A DNA stretch of 6,639 bases. Origin: Paracoccaceae bacterium. GTDB taxonomy: Bacteria; Pseudomonadota; Alphaproteobacteria; Rhodobacterales; Rhodobacteraceae. Made by a program: the position numbers and the translations under genes. This document shows, one piece after another, positions 1-6,387 of this stretch. Positions within the stretch are counted from its first letter, which is position 1. Every line of letters begins with the position of its first letter. A model generated the notes under the pieces. The model was not told the origin of the DNA, ran no database searches, and saw only the letters and a program-made list of their open reading frames with translations. The stretch covers positions 1 through 6,639 of the forward strand of contig JADZAO010000063.1 in assembly GCA_020852535.1 (NCBI GenBank), written 5' to 3'.

Positions 1-664
1 CCACCGCAGCCAACGCCTCGGCCATGCGATGTGCAGCAGGCCGCATCAGCTCGCAATGGAACGGCGCACTCACAGGCAGCAGCATCGCCCGCTTCGCGCC
101 CCTAGCCTTGGCAATCTCCAAGGCGCGTTCCACTGCCCCACGATGGCCCGACACAACCACCTGCGCGGGATCGTTATCGTTGGCGGCCTGACAGATCTCA
201 CCCTGCGCGGCTTCAACCGCCACCTCAGACGCCACCGCAAAATCCAGACCCAGCAGCGCAGCCATAGAACCCACACCCAGCGGCACCGCCTCCTGCATCG
301 CCACACCGCGAATTCGCAAAAGTCGCGCCGTATCAGCCAACCCAAGCGCCCCTGCCGCACAAAGCGCCGAGTATTCGCCTAGGCTATGCCCAGCCACAAA
401 AGCTGCATGCGAAGTAACCGTAATTCCCTCAGCCTCAAGCGCCCGCACCGCGGCCATCGAAGTCGCCATCAGCGCAGGCTGGGCATTCCGCGTCAGGGTC
501 AGGGTCTCTATCTCGCCGTCCCAAATCAGGGCTGAAAGCTTTTCTCCCAGAGCCTCGTCGACCTCATCAAAAACCGCCTTGGCGGACGGATAAGTCTCAG
601 CCAAAGCACGGCCCATTCCAATGGTCTGTGCGCCCTGCCCAGGGAATACGAATGCACGGCTCAT
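1..664 (-). CDS. fabD: Malonyl-CoA:ACP transacylase FabD, C-terminus cut off by window edge
   Basis: FabD transfers the malonyl group from malonyl-CoA to acyl carrier protein, supplying the extender unit for type II fatty acid synthesis in the cytoplasm. Translation from ATG at 664 gives 221 codons without a stop. It shows the N-terminal FPGQGAQ motif (about residues 7-13), the nucleophile elbow GHSLGEYSA with catalytic Ser94, the malonate-binding Arg119 before the MQEAVP motif, and the catalytic His203 in SAPFHC. These sit two residues later than Ser92, Arg117 and His201 of the E. coli enzyme. Family members are about 310 residues, so roughly 90 C-terminal residues lie beyond the left edge. 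The start is fixed by family homology and by a purine-rich Shine-Dalgarno stretch just upstream. An ATG five bases earlier is out of frame and stops after two codons. The gene follows lepA on the same strand after a 141-base gap. Identification is secure. Confidence 0.97.
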   Translation of the reverse strand, partial: MSRAFVFPGQGAQTIGMGRALAETYPSAKAVFDEVDEALGEKLSALIWDGEIETLTLTRNAQPALMATSMAAVRALEAEGITVTSHAAFVAGHSLGEYSALCAAGALGLADTARLLRIRGVAMQEAVPLGVGSMAALLGLDFAVASEVAVEAAQGEICQAANDNDPAQVVVSGHRGAVERALEIAKARGAKRAMLLPVSAPFHCELMRPAAHRMAEALAAV

Positions 665-670
665 ATCATG

Positions 671-680
671 CCCTTTCCTT
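671..680 (-). promoter_or_regulatory. Ribosome binding site of fabD
   Basis: On the minus strand this reads AAGGAAAGGG and ends 6 bases before the ATG at 664. It supports that ATG over the overlapping out-of-frame ATG at 669, which reads ATG ATA TGA. Confidence 0.65.
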
Positions 681-792
681 CGTTTGGACCCGATTACCCT
701 GCTCAGCCTCTCTGTGCAACGAAAAGACCCCACCTGATACTACAGACGCCTCTATTACAAAATATGAAGCACCATCGATCCGCAGCACTATG

Positions 793-822
793 TGAAGATG
801 ATTTCTTAACCGTCCATCTTCA
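793..822. repeat. 8-bp inverted repeat spanning the lepA stop codon
   Basis: TGAAGATG (793-800) and CATCTTCA (815-822) are perfect inverted copies separated by 14 bases that contain the lepA TAA. There is no T-run on either side, so this is not a standard intrinsic terminator. It could be a weak 3'-end stem or chance, because half of it is lepA coding sequence. Confidence 0.4.
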
Positions 823-2605
823 GCGCAGAAATGAAGGCTTCCTGCGGAATCTCCACTTTTCCAAACTGACGCATCTTCTTTTTGCCGGCCTTTTGCTTAT
901 CTAATAGCTTACGCTTCCGCGTGGCGTCCCCACCGTAGCACTTGGCAGTCACGTCCTTGCGCATCGCACTCAGCGTTTCACGAGCGATTACGCGGCTGCC
1001 GATAGCAGCCTGGATAGGGATTTTAAACATGTGCCGCGGGATCAGCTCTTTCAACTTTTCCACCATTGCCCGTCCCCGCGCCTCAGCGCGATCACGATGG
1101 ACCATCATCGACAACGCATCGACCGGTTCCTCATTCACGAGGATCGACATTTTCACAAGGCAATCCTCGCGATATTCAGAAATCTGATAATCAAAGGACG
1201 CATAACCCTTGGTCACCGACTTCAAGCGGTCGTAAAAATCAAACACTACCTCGGCAAGAGGCAGATCATAAACCACCATAGCACGGTTTCCCGCATAACT
1301 CAGGTCAAGCTGAATACCACGACGGTCCTGACACAGTTTCAGGATATCGCCCAAATATTCATCTGGCACCATGATCGTCGCTTTGATGCGCGGCTCGGAA
1401 ATATAATCAATATAGGTCAGATCAGGCATGTCGGCGGGGTTGTGCAACTCGCGCACCTCGCCATTTTTCATATGCAATTTGAAAACCACGCTCGGCGCAG
1501 TGGTAATGAGATCAAGGTCATATTCCCGTTCCAGCCGGTCACGGATGACTTCAAGATGCAAGAGACCAAGAAAACCGCAACGGAAGCCAAAGCCAAGCGC
1601 GGCGCTCGTCTCCATTTCGGAACTAAACGAAGCATCATTCAGCGACAGCTTCTCAATCGCATCCCGCAGCGGCTCGAAATCGGCGGCATCCACTGGGAAA
1701 AGACCGCAAAACACCACCGGCTGTGCAGGTTTGAAGCCTGGCAACGGCGTATCACAACCCTTGCGTTCATGCGTGATTGTATCACCCACGCGGGTGTCGC
1801 GCACCTGTTTGATTGAAGCTGTGAATATCCCTATTTCGCCCGGCCCTAGTTCGACAATGTCCACCATCTGCGGCTTGAGCACAGCCAGCTTATCAATGCC
1901 GTAGACCGCATTTGTTTGCATCATACGCACGCGGTCGCCCTTGCGGATCACACCATCCATCACGCGGATCATCACAACCACGCCAAGGTAAGTGTCATAC
2001 CAGCTGTCCACCAGCATCGCCTTCAAGGGCGCATCCCTGACGCCCTTGGGCGCGGGAAGACGCGTAACAATAGATTCCAGCACATCGGGGATTCCCAGAC
2101 CCGATTTGGCCGAAATCGGAATCGCCTCCGAAGCGTCCAGACCAATCACATCCTCAATTTGCTGTTTGATCCGGTCAGGTTCGGCAGCGGGAAGGTCAAT
2201 CTTGTTCAGTACCGGCACAATCTCATGCCCCGCATCAAGTGCCTGATAAACGTTGGCCAGCGTTTGCGCTTCCACCCCTTGACTCGCATCAACAACCAGC
2301 AAAGATCCCTCGACCGCCCGCATCGAGCGGCTAACCTCGTAGGCAAAGTCAACATGGCCGGGAGTGTCAATCAGGTTCAAGATATAGGTCCTACCGTCCT
2401 TAGCAGGATATTCGATCCGCACCGTGTTAGCCTTGATCGTGATCCCACGTTCGCGCTCGATATCCATGCTATCCAGCATCTGGGCCTTCATATCCCGTGC
2501 GGCCACAGTCCCCGTCATCTGAATCAAACGATCAGCAAGAGTGGAATTCCCGTGGTCGATATGAGCCACGATCGAGAAATTTCGAATGAGATCAAGTTGG
2601 GTCAT
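806..2605 (-). CDS. lepA: Elongation factor 4 (LepA), translational GTPase with altered P-loop
   Basis: EF-4/LepA is a ribosome-associated GTPase related to EF-G, implicated in back-translocation, stalled ribosomes and 30S biogenesis. The protein is 599 residues, the same as E. coli LepA, and starts with the family's usual N-terminus (IRNFSIVAHIDHG). Visible GTPase motifs are G2 RERGITIK (51-58), G3 DTPGH (80-84), G4 NKID (134-137) and G5 SAK (165-167). The LepA-specific GFGFRCGFLGLLHLEV block and the basic C-terminal domain (YGGDATRKRKLL, KKKMRQFGKVEIP) are present. The oddity is the G1 motif: codon 20 (2548-2546) is AAT, so the P-loop reads AHIDHGNST where the family has Lys. Everything else is intact, so this is either a real substitution that should cripple nucleotide binding or a base error. 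No clear Shine-Dalgarno precedes the ATG; the start is chosen by homology. The gene lies downstream of rpmB but is separated from it by a terminator. Confidence 0.97.
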   Translation of the reverse strand: MTQLDLIRNFSIVAHIDHGNSTLADRLIQMTGTVAARDMKAQMLDSMDIERERGITIKANTVRIEYPAKDGRTYILNLIDTPGHVDFAYEVSRSMRAVEGSLLVVDASQGVEAQTLANVYQALDAGHEIVPVLNKIDLPAAEPDRIKQQIEDVIGLDASEAIPISAKSGLGIPDVLESIVTRLPAPKGVRDAPLKAMLVDSWYDTYLGVVVMIRVMDGVIRKGDRVRMMQTNAVYGIDKLAVLKPQMVDIVELGPGEIGIFTASIKQVRDTRVGDTITHERKGCDTPLPGFKPAQPVVFCGLFPVDAADFEPLRDAIEKLSLNDASFSSEMETSAALGFGFRCGFLGLLHLEVIRDRLEREYDLDLITTAPSVVFKLHMKNGEVRELHNPADMPDLTYIDYISEPRIKATIMVPDEYLGDILKLCQDRRGIQLDLSYAGNRAMVVYDLPLAEVVFDFYDRLKSVTKGYASFDYQISEYREDCLVKMSILVNEEPVDALSMMVHRDRAEARGRAMVEKLKELIPRHMFKIPIQAAIGSRVIARETLSAMRKDVTAKCYGGDATRKRKLLDKQKAGKKKMRQFGKVEIPQEAFISALKMDG

Positions 2606-2686
2606 AACCGCGCATATAGCCTGTAAACCAAGGGTCCGAAAGAGGGTACGACACCGCCACCATGACCGACATCAGCTAAAAACAAA

Positions 2687-2692
2687 ATTATA
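2687..2692 (-). promoter_or_regulatory. Candidate -10 box for lepA
   Basis: The minus strand carries a perfect TATAAT here inside an AT-rich patch, between the rpmB terminator and lepA. It would place the transcript start near 2680 with a leader of about 75 bases. No recognisable -35 hexamer sits 16-19 bases upstream, so this is tentative. A second possible -10 (TATATG, 2617-2612) lies almost on the start codon and would give a nearly leaderless transcript. Confidence 0.3.
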
Positions 2693-2777
2693 ATACAAAG
2701 CTGATAGATGACGCGGAAGATAGAACATATTCTAAGCCACGAGCGGAGAAAACGAAACGGGACAAATCCGCACAAAT

Positions 2778-2808
2778 AAAAACCCCACCGCGGCCAAACC
2801 GGGCAGGG
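2778..2808 (-). terminator. Rho-independent terminator after rpmB
   Basis: On the minus strand the arm CCCTGCC (2808-2802) pairs with GGTGGGG (2789-2783) with two G-T wobbles. Inside it CGG (2801-2799) pairs with CCG (2793-2791) around a 5-base TTTGG loop, with a single C bulge at 2790. A run of five T (2782-2778) follows directly, then ATTT. It begins 24 bases after the rpmB stop codon and should end the rpmB transcript, so lepA needs its own promoter. Confidence 0.85.
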
Positions 2809-2832
2809 CAATTTTTATCACTTCAGAAAAAA

Positions 2833-3120
2833 TCAGGCGTTAGCCTTGACCTTAGCCACTTCTTTCTTGATCGCAAGAGCACGGGTCGACAGTTCGTCGT
2901 CTTTAGCCTTGGCAAGAAAAACATCCAAACCACCACGGTGATCAACAGTACGCAAACCCGCAGCCGAAACGCGTAGCTTGAACGACTGGCCAAGCAGATC
3001 AGAGATCAGCGTGACTTCTTTCAGGTTCGGAAGAAAGCGCCGCCGCGATTTGTTATTGGCGTGGCTAACAGTGTTACCGTACATCGGGCCCTTGCCCGTC
3101 AGTTCGCAGACGCGCGACAT
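2833..3120 (-). CDS. rpmB: 50S ribosomal protein bL28
   Basis: bL28 is a small basic protein of the bacterial large ribosomal subunit. The 95-residue product begins with the family signature MSRVCELTGKGPMYGN, continues with the basic SHANNKSRRRFLPNL segment (about 19-33), and has the SFKLRVSAAGLRTVDHRGGLDVFL core (about 46-69) followed by a Lys/Ala-rich tail. This length and tail are usual for alphaproteobacterial L28; shorter forms elsewhere lack part of the tail. The start is supported by a Shine-Dalgarno sequence and by the signature starting at residue 1. The gene appears monocistronic: a strong promoter and 60-odd-base leader precede it and an intrinsic terminator follows it. It is transcribed divergently from hrpB. 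Confidence 0.97.
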   Translation of the reverse strand: MSRVCELTGKGPMYGNTVSHANNKSRRRFLPNLKEVTLISDLLGQSFKLRVSAAGLRTVDHRGGLDVFLAKAKDDELSTRALAIKKEVAKVKANA

Positions 3121-3128
3121 AGTCGTGA

Positions 3129-3134
3129 TCCTTC
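3129..3134 (-). promoter_or_regulatory. Ribosome binding site of rpmB
   Basis: GAAGGA on the minus strand, 8 bases before the rpmB ATG: good match and spacing. Confidence 0.7.
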
Positions 3135-3154
3135 GTGCCTAAATCAAAACATAC

Positions 3155-3168
3155 CCTAGAATTCTAGG
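3155..3168. repeat. Perfect 14-bp palindrome in the rpmB leader
   Basis: CCTAGAATTCTAGG is a perfect palindrome 34 bases before the rpmB start codon. Its centre GAATTC recurs at 3176-3181. Given the predicted transcript start near 3184, it lies in the untranslated leader. It could be a dimeric protein site, or a short stem (CCTAG/CTAGG) with an AATT loop in the RNA. Its function is unknown. Confidence 0.55.
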
Positions 3169-3190
3169 ATCGTCAGAATTCGATTGAAGG

Positions 3191-3219
3191 CTACTAGGGC
3201 AAATAGCAGCCAACGTCAA
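3191..3219 (-). promoter_or_regulatory. Sigma-70-type promoter of rpmB
   Basis: On the minus strand TTGACG (-35, 3219-3214) is followed by a 17-base spacer and TAGTAG (-10, 3196-3191). The -35 matches the consensus at five of six positions and the spacing is ideal; the -10 is weak (three of six). This pattern of a strong TTGAC and loose -10 is common in alphaproteobacteria. The predicted start near 3184 gives a leader of about 64 bases. Confidence 0.6.
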
Positions 3220-3273
3220 GCGACCACGCGGCTCCCTCTCGGGACTGTCACTAGGCTCTGCCCTAAGATTGGT

Positions 3274-3325
3274 GGCGGGCGCCCGTAGGCCCGCCCTGTT
3301 GGTAAAATCAGGGACAGGACGGGCC
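3274..3325. repeat. Two overlapping GC-rich inverted repeats
   Basis: Repeat one pairs GGCGGGC (3274-3280) with GCCCGCC (3289-3295) around an 8-base loop. Repeat two pairs GGCCCGCCCTGT (3288-3299) with ACAGGACGGGCC (3314-3325) around 14 bases, with one mismatch that becomes a G-U pair in minus-strand RNA. The two share the segment 3289-3295, so the stems are mutually exclusive. Neither is followed by a T-run on either strand, so they are not ordinary terminators. Confidence 0.6.
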
Positions 3326-3337
3326 CAAGCGATTCCA

Positions 3338-3638
3338 TCAAGCCAACCTCGCCAGCATTTTTACGAATTCCACCTCGGACGTGAGCCGCCCTGTAGCCTC
3401 ACAAAGCACGATCGCTTCCCACGACCACCGCGCCACACTGCCCATCTGCGCCAAGCTTAACAAAAGACGGATGAACGCCATCAATCACGACCGGCCACTC
3501 CATCCACGTCTTGTCATCAAAGCTCTCTCCTGCAGAGTGAGCAAATGAAGAGTCTAAAGCCAACACTGCTACCCGCAAACCCTACACCATCAGCAGTGCT
3601 TTTTCCGATGCAAGGACATGCCACCTATTGTCCCGTCA
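3338..3638 (-). pseudogene. Possible decayed small gene, family not recognised
   Basis: One minus-strand frame reads 17 codons after a TGA at 3638, meets a TAG at 3584-3582, then stays open for 60 codons to a TGA at 3401-3399. The 60-codon piece has protein-like composition (for example WMEWPVVIDGVHPSFVKLG). The next frame takes over smoothly downstream (LCEATGRLTSEVEFVKMLAR) and ends at 3340-3338. One internal stop plus one frameshift near 3410 would therefore give a continuous product of roughly 95-100 residues. No Shine-Dalgarno or good start supports expression of either piece. I do not recognise the family, and it could be chance open frames in GC-rich DNA. Confidence 0.25.
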
Positions 3639-3946
3639 AAATTTTGTGCCACCCCGCTAGTAGAAATACCAAAGGAAGTGACAATCCAGTCATCCAAAAC
3701 CAACTCCTAGTAAATCCTATATAGACAAAAACTGTGCAAAACGCGTCCAGCCGCTCAACAACAAACAGTGCCCGGAGGCAACAGCGTCAGAGCAGACAAG
3801 TAAAGCTTACCAAAAATAACATATACCACCAATCCTTCCGTGGCAGACGCTTCCTTTCTCTACAACCTGTCGATATTCATCACATAACAGTTCACGCCGA
3901 AAAAACCGTCATTTCCACATCTCCACCGTTCGGCCATAACTCAACT

Positions 3947-6379
3947 ATGAACAACTCAAACATCTTGCCCATCGATGAAGCCCTGCCCGCACTGCGCGAG
4001 GCGGTGGCGACTCATGGCATAGCGGTACTGCAGGCCCCCCCGGGCGCAGGCAAGACCACCCGCGTACCACTTGATCTTCTGGCATCAAAACTAGTCACCG
4101 GCCGTATAGTCATGCTCGAACCCCGCCGCCTTGCTGCCCGAGCTGCGGCCGAACACATGGCCAAAACGCTAGGAGAAACTGTCGGCCAAACCGTCGGCTA
4201 CCGCATCAGAGGCGAAGCCAAGCTGTCAAAATCCACCCGTATTGAGGTGGTGACCGAAGGCATCCTTACTCGCATGCTGCAATCCGACCCAGCGCTAGAA
4301 GGAATCGAAGCGATAATCTTTGACGAATTCCACGAACGCTCACTCAACGCCGATCTCGGCCTCGCCCTCTGCCTTGAAGTCCGCGCAACCTTACGCAACG
4401 ATCTAATCCTCATCGCTATGTCCGCAACTCTCGATGCAACCCCTGTAGCCGTATTAATGGGAAACGCCCCGGTCATCACCTCGACAGGCCGCGCTTTCCC
4501 GGTTGAAACACGCTGGCTGCCTCGCCCCATAGATCCCTCACTCCGGCTCGAAGGAGCCGTTACCCACCTAATTCTGAAAGCGCTTGAAGAAACTTCCGAA
4601 GGGGGCATTCTTGTCTTTCTTCCCGGCGAAGGCGAAATCCGCCGCGTTCAAGCACAACTTTCGAACCACCACCCGCCAAACACCGTCATTCGTCCACTCT
4701 TCGGCGCAATGGATTTCACCGCACAACAAGCCGCGCTGACACCCGTCTCAAACCGCAAGATCGTACTTGCCACCTCCATCGCGGAAACATCACTCACCAT
4801 TCCCGACATCCACGTCGTAATCGACGCAGGCCGCGCCCGCCGCACCCGCTTCGATGCTGCCTCTGGCATGTCACGTCTCGTCACTGAACGGGTAACAAAG
4901 GCCGAAGCCGAACAACGCCGTGGCCGCGCCGGACGAGTGGCTGCAGGCATCTGCTATCGCCTTTGGACTAAAGGCGAAGAAGGCGGTCTCGCACCCTTTC
5001 CGCCCGCCGAGATCGAAGCCGCCGATCTGACCAGCCTCGCCCTCGAAATCGCCCTCTGGGGCAGCAACGACCTACCCTTTCTCACCCCACCACACGCGGG
5101 CGTTATTAGCGAAACCAACCGCCTTCTTGCCAATCTCGGCGCACTCGACAATGCAGGCCGCATCACCGCTCATGGCCGCATACTCGCATCCTTGCCCCTT
5201 CATCCACGCCTAGGCCATATGCTCACCCTTGCCGGAGCCAAAGCCGCACCCCTCGCAGCACTTCTGACCGAACGTGATCCCCTGCGCGACACACCGCCTG
5301 ACCTGACGTTGCGCCTCAAAGCCATCGACAAGCCGCCAATCAAGGCACATCGTCCCACCATCGAACGCATCCGCACAGAAGCTCGCCGCCTCGCCAAATT
5401 GGCACCAGCAGTAAAAGCAGACCTATCGCCTGCGCAAATGGCCGCCCTCGCATACCCTGACCGCATCGGATTACGCCGCAAAGGCGACGCGCCGCGCTGG
5501 GTGCTATCGGGAGGGAAAGGCGCAGCGATGCCCGCCGGAACACCCCTCGCCGCCGCTCGCCTTATCGTCGCAACGGACCTTAATGGTGACCAACGCGAAG
5601 CCATAATCCGCCAAGCTATCGCCATCACCGAAACCGAACTCCGTGCCCTCTATGCAAACAAAATCACCTGGCAGACGGTCTGCGAATGGTCCCGCCGCGA
5701 AGGTCGCGTCGTGGCCCGAAAACAAGAACGCTTTGGCACCCTAGTCCTCAACGACCATCCATGGCCCGACGCCACACCCGAAGCCCTTGCACGCGCCGCG
5801 CTTGAGGGTATCCGCCAAATCGGCCTGCATTTTACACCCAATGCCCGTCGCCTTCGTGCCCGCATCCAACTTACCGCAGTCACGGGCAATAACTGGCCAA
5901 ACGTTTCTGACGAAGCACTCCTCGCCAACCTCGAAGACTGGCTGCTCCCGCATCTCAAAGCACCAAGGACCGAGGCCGACCTCCGCGCTCTCGACCTGAC
6001 CGAACCCCTCCGCGCCATGCTGTCATGGGAACAAGCGCAGGCTCTAGACCACCTCGCGCCCTCGCATTTCGAAACCCCGATAGGTCGCCGCGTCCCCATC
6101 AATTACGATGGCGACGCGCCCTCAATCGAAGTACGCCTACAAGAGATGTTTGGCACCACCCATCACCCAACCGTCGGCGCAAACCGCCTACCCCTGCGCA
6201 TCACCCTGCTCTCACCCGGCCAGCGCCCCGTTCAAGTGACAATGGACCTACCAGGCTTCTGGGCCAACAGCTACGCCGATGTACGCAAGGATATGCGCGG
6301 CCAATACCCGCGCCATCCCTGGCCCGAAAATCCCACCATAGCCGAACCAACCCTACGCCCCAAACCCCACCAAGCCTAA
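3947..6379 (+). CDS. hrpB: ATP-dependent RNA helicase HrpB
   Basis: HrpB is a cytoplasmic DEAH/RHA-type superfamily 2 helicase, predicted to unwind RNA with ATP; its exact biological substrate is not settled. From ATG at 3947 the product is 810 residues, matching the usual length of about 810-820. Motifs in order: Walker A APPGAGKTT (30-38), Walker B DEFH (126-129; HrpB typically has DEFH rather than DEAH), motif III SAT (159-161), motif V TSIAETSLTIPDI (276-288) and motif VI QRRGRAGR (323-330). A helicase-associated region follows, and the HrpB-specific C-terminal domain ends in YADVRKDMRGQYPRHPWPENP at 776-796. The frame is open back to GTG at 3734, but the extra 71 residues are Ser/Arg/Gln-rich and precede the conserved N-terminus (LPIDEALPALREAV), so ATG 3947 is chosen. 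No good Shine-Dalgarno is seen. The next gene starts 8 bases after its stop, so the two are probably co-transcribed. Confidence 0.96.
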   Translation: MNNSNILPIDEALPALREAVATHGIAVLQAPPGAGKTTRVPLDLLASKLVTGRIVMLEPRRLAARAAAEHMAKTLGETVGQTVGYRIRGEAKLSKSTRIEVVTEGILTRMLQSDPALEGIEAIIFDEFHERSLNADLGLALCLEVRATLRNDLILIAMSATLDATPVAVLMGNAPVITSTGRAFPVETRWLPRPIDPSLRLEGAVTHLILKALEETSEGGILVFLPGEGEIRRVQAQLSNHHPPNTVIRPLFGAMDFTAQQAALTPVSNRKIVLATSIAETSLTIPDIHVVIDAGRARRTRFDAASGMSRLVTERVTKAEAEQRRGRAGRVAAGICYRLWTKGEEGGLAPFPPAEIEAADLTSLALEIALWGSNDLPFLTPPHAGVISETNRLLANLGALDNAGRITAHGRILASLPLHPRLGHMLTLAGAKAAPLAALLTERDPLRDTPPDLTLRLKAIDKPPIKAHRPTIERIRTEARRLAKLAPAVKADLSPAQMAALAYPDRIGLRRKGDAPRWVLSGGKGAAMPAGTPLAAARLIVATDLNGDQREAIIRQAIAITETELRALYANKITWQTVCEWSRREGRVVARKQERFGTLVLNDHPWPDATPEALARAALEGIRQIGLHFTPNARRLRARIQLTAVTGNNWPNVSDEALLANLEDWLLPHLKAPRTEADLRALDLTEPLRAMLSWEQAQALDHLAPSHFETPIGRRVPINYDGDAPSIEVRLQEMFGTTHHPTVGANRLPLRITLLSPGQRPVQVTMDLPGFWANSYADVRKDMRGQYPRHPWPENPTIAEPTLRPKPHQA

Positions 6380-6387
6380 CGACACCT

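Larger units (their letters stand above)
3121..3946. other. Gene-poor divergent intergenic region between rpmB and hrpB
   Basis: This 826-base stretch separates the divergent rpmB and hrpB. It holds the rpmB ribosome binding site, leader palindrome and promoter at its left end, then a pair of overlapping GC-rich inverted repeats, then a possible decayed minus-strand reading frame. From about 3640 to 3946 I see nothing reliable. The plus-strand hrpB frame stays open back to a GTG at 3734, but the 71 extra residues look non-coding and lie outside the family's N-terminus. No convincing hrpB promoter or Shine-Dalgarno was found. Confidence 0.7.

Noticed and set aside
29..382. Plus-strand frame of 117 codons and a minus-strand frame of 96 codons
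   Set aside because: Arg/His/Cys/Trp-rich products in other frames of fabD. The fabD frame carries the catalytic Ser, Arg and His and is the real one.
690..720. Possible fabD promoter on the minus strand (TTGCAC, 17-base spacer, TAATCG)
   Set aside because: The -10 matches only two consensus positions, and no other signal supports it. fabD may be read from lepA or from an unseen promoter.
1031..1816. Long plus-strand open frame (261 codons), with another at 1916-2626
   Set aside because: Both lie antisense to lepA, whose coding identity is certain. They are shadow frames with no family resemblance.
2602..2811. Minus-strand 69-codon frame whose TGA overlaps the lepA ATG (ATGA arrangement), suggesting a coupled leader peptide
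   Set aside because: It needs a TTG start with no ribosome binding site, its first codons are the rpmB terminator stem and T-run, and the product resembles no known family.
3734..3946. 71-codon N-terminal extension of hrpB from a GTG
   Set aside because: The extension is outside the conserved family N-terminus, has low-complexity Ser/Arg/Gln composition and no ribosome binding site. ATG 3947 gives the usual HrpB length.
4198..6102. Several minus-strand frames of 67-150 codons
   Set aside because: All are antisense to the full-length hrpB and have the Arg/Ser-rich composition typical of shadow frames.
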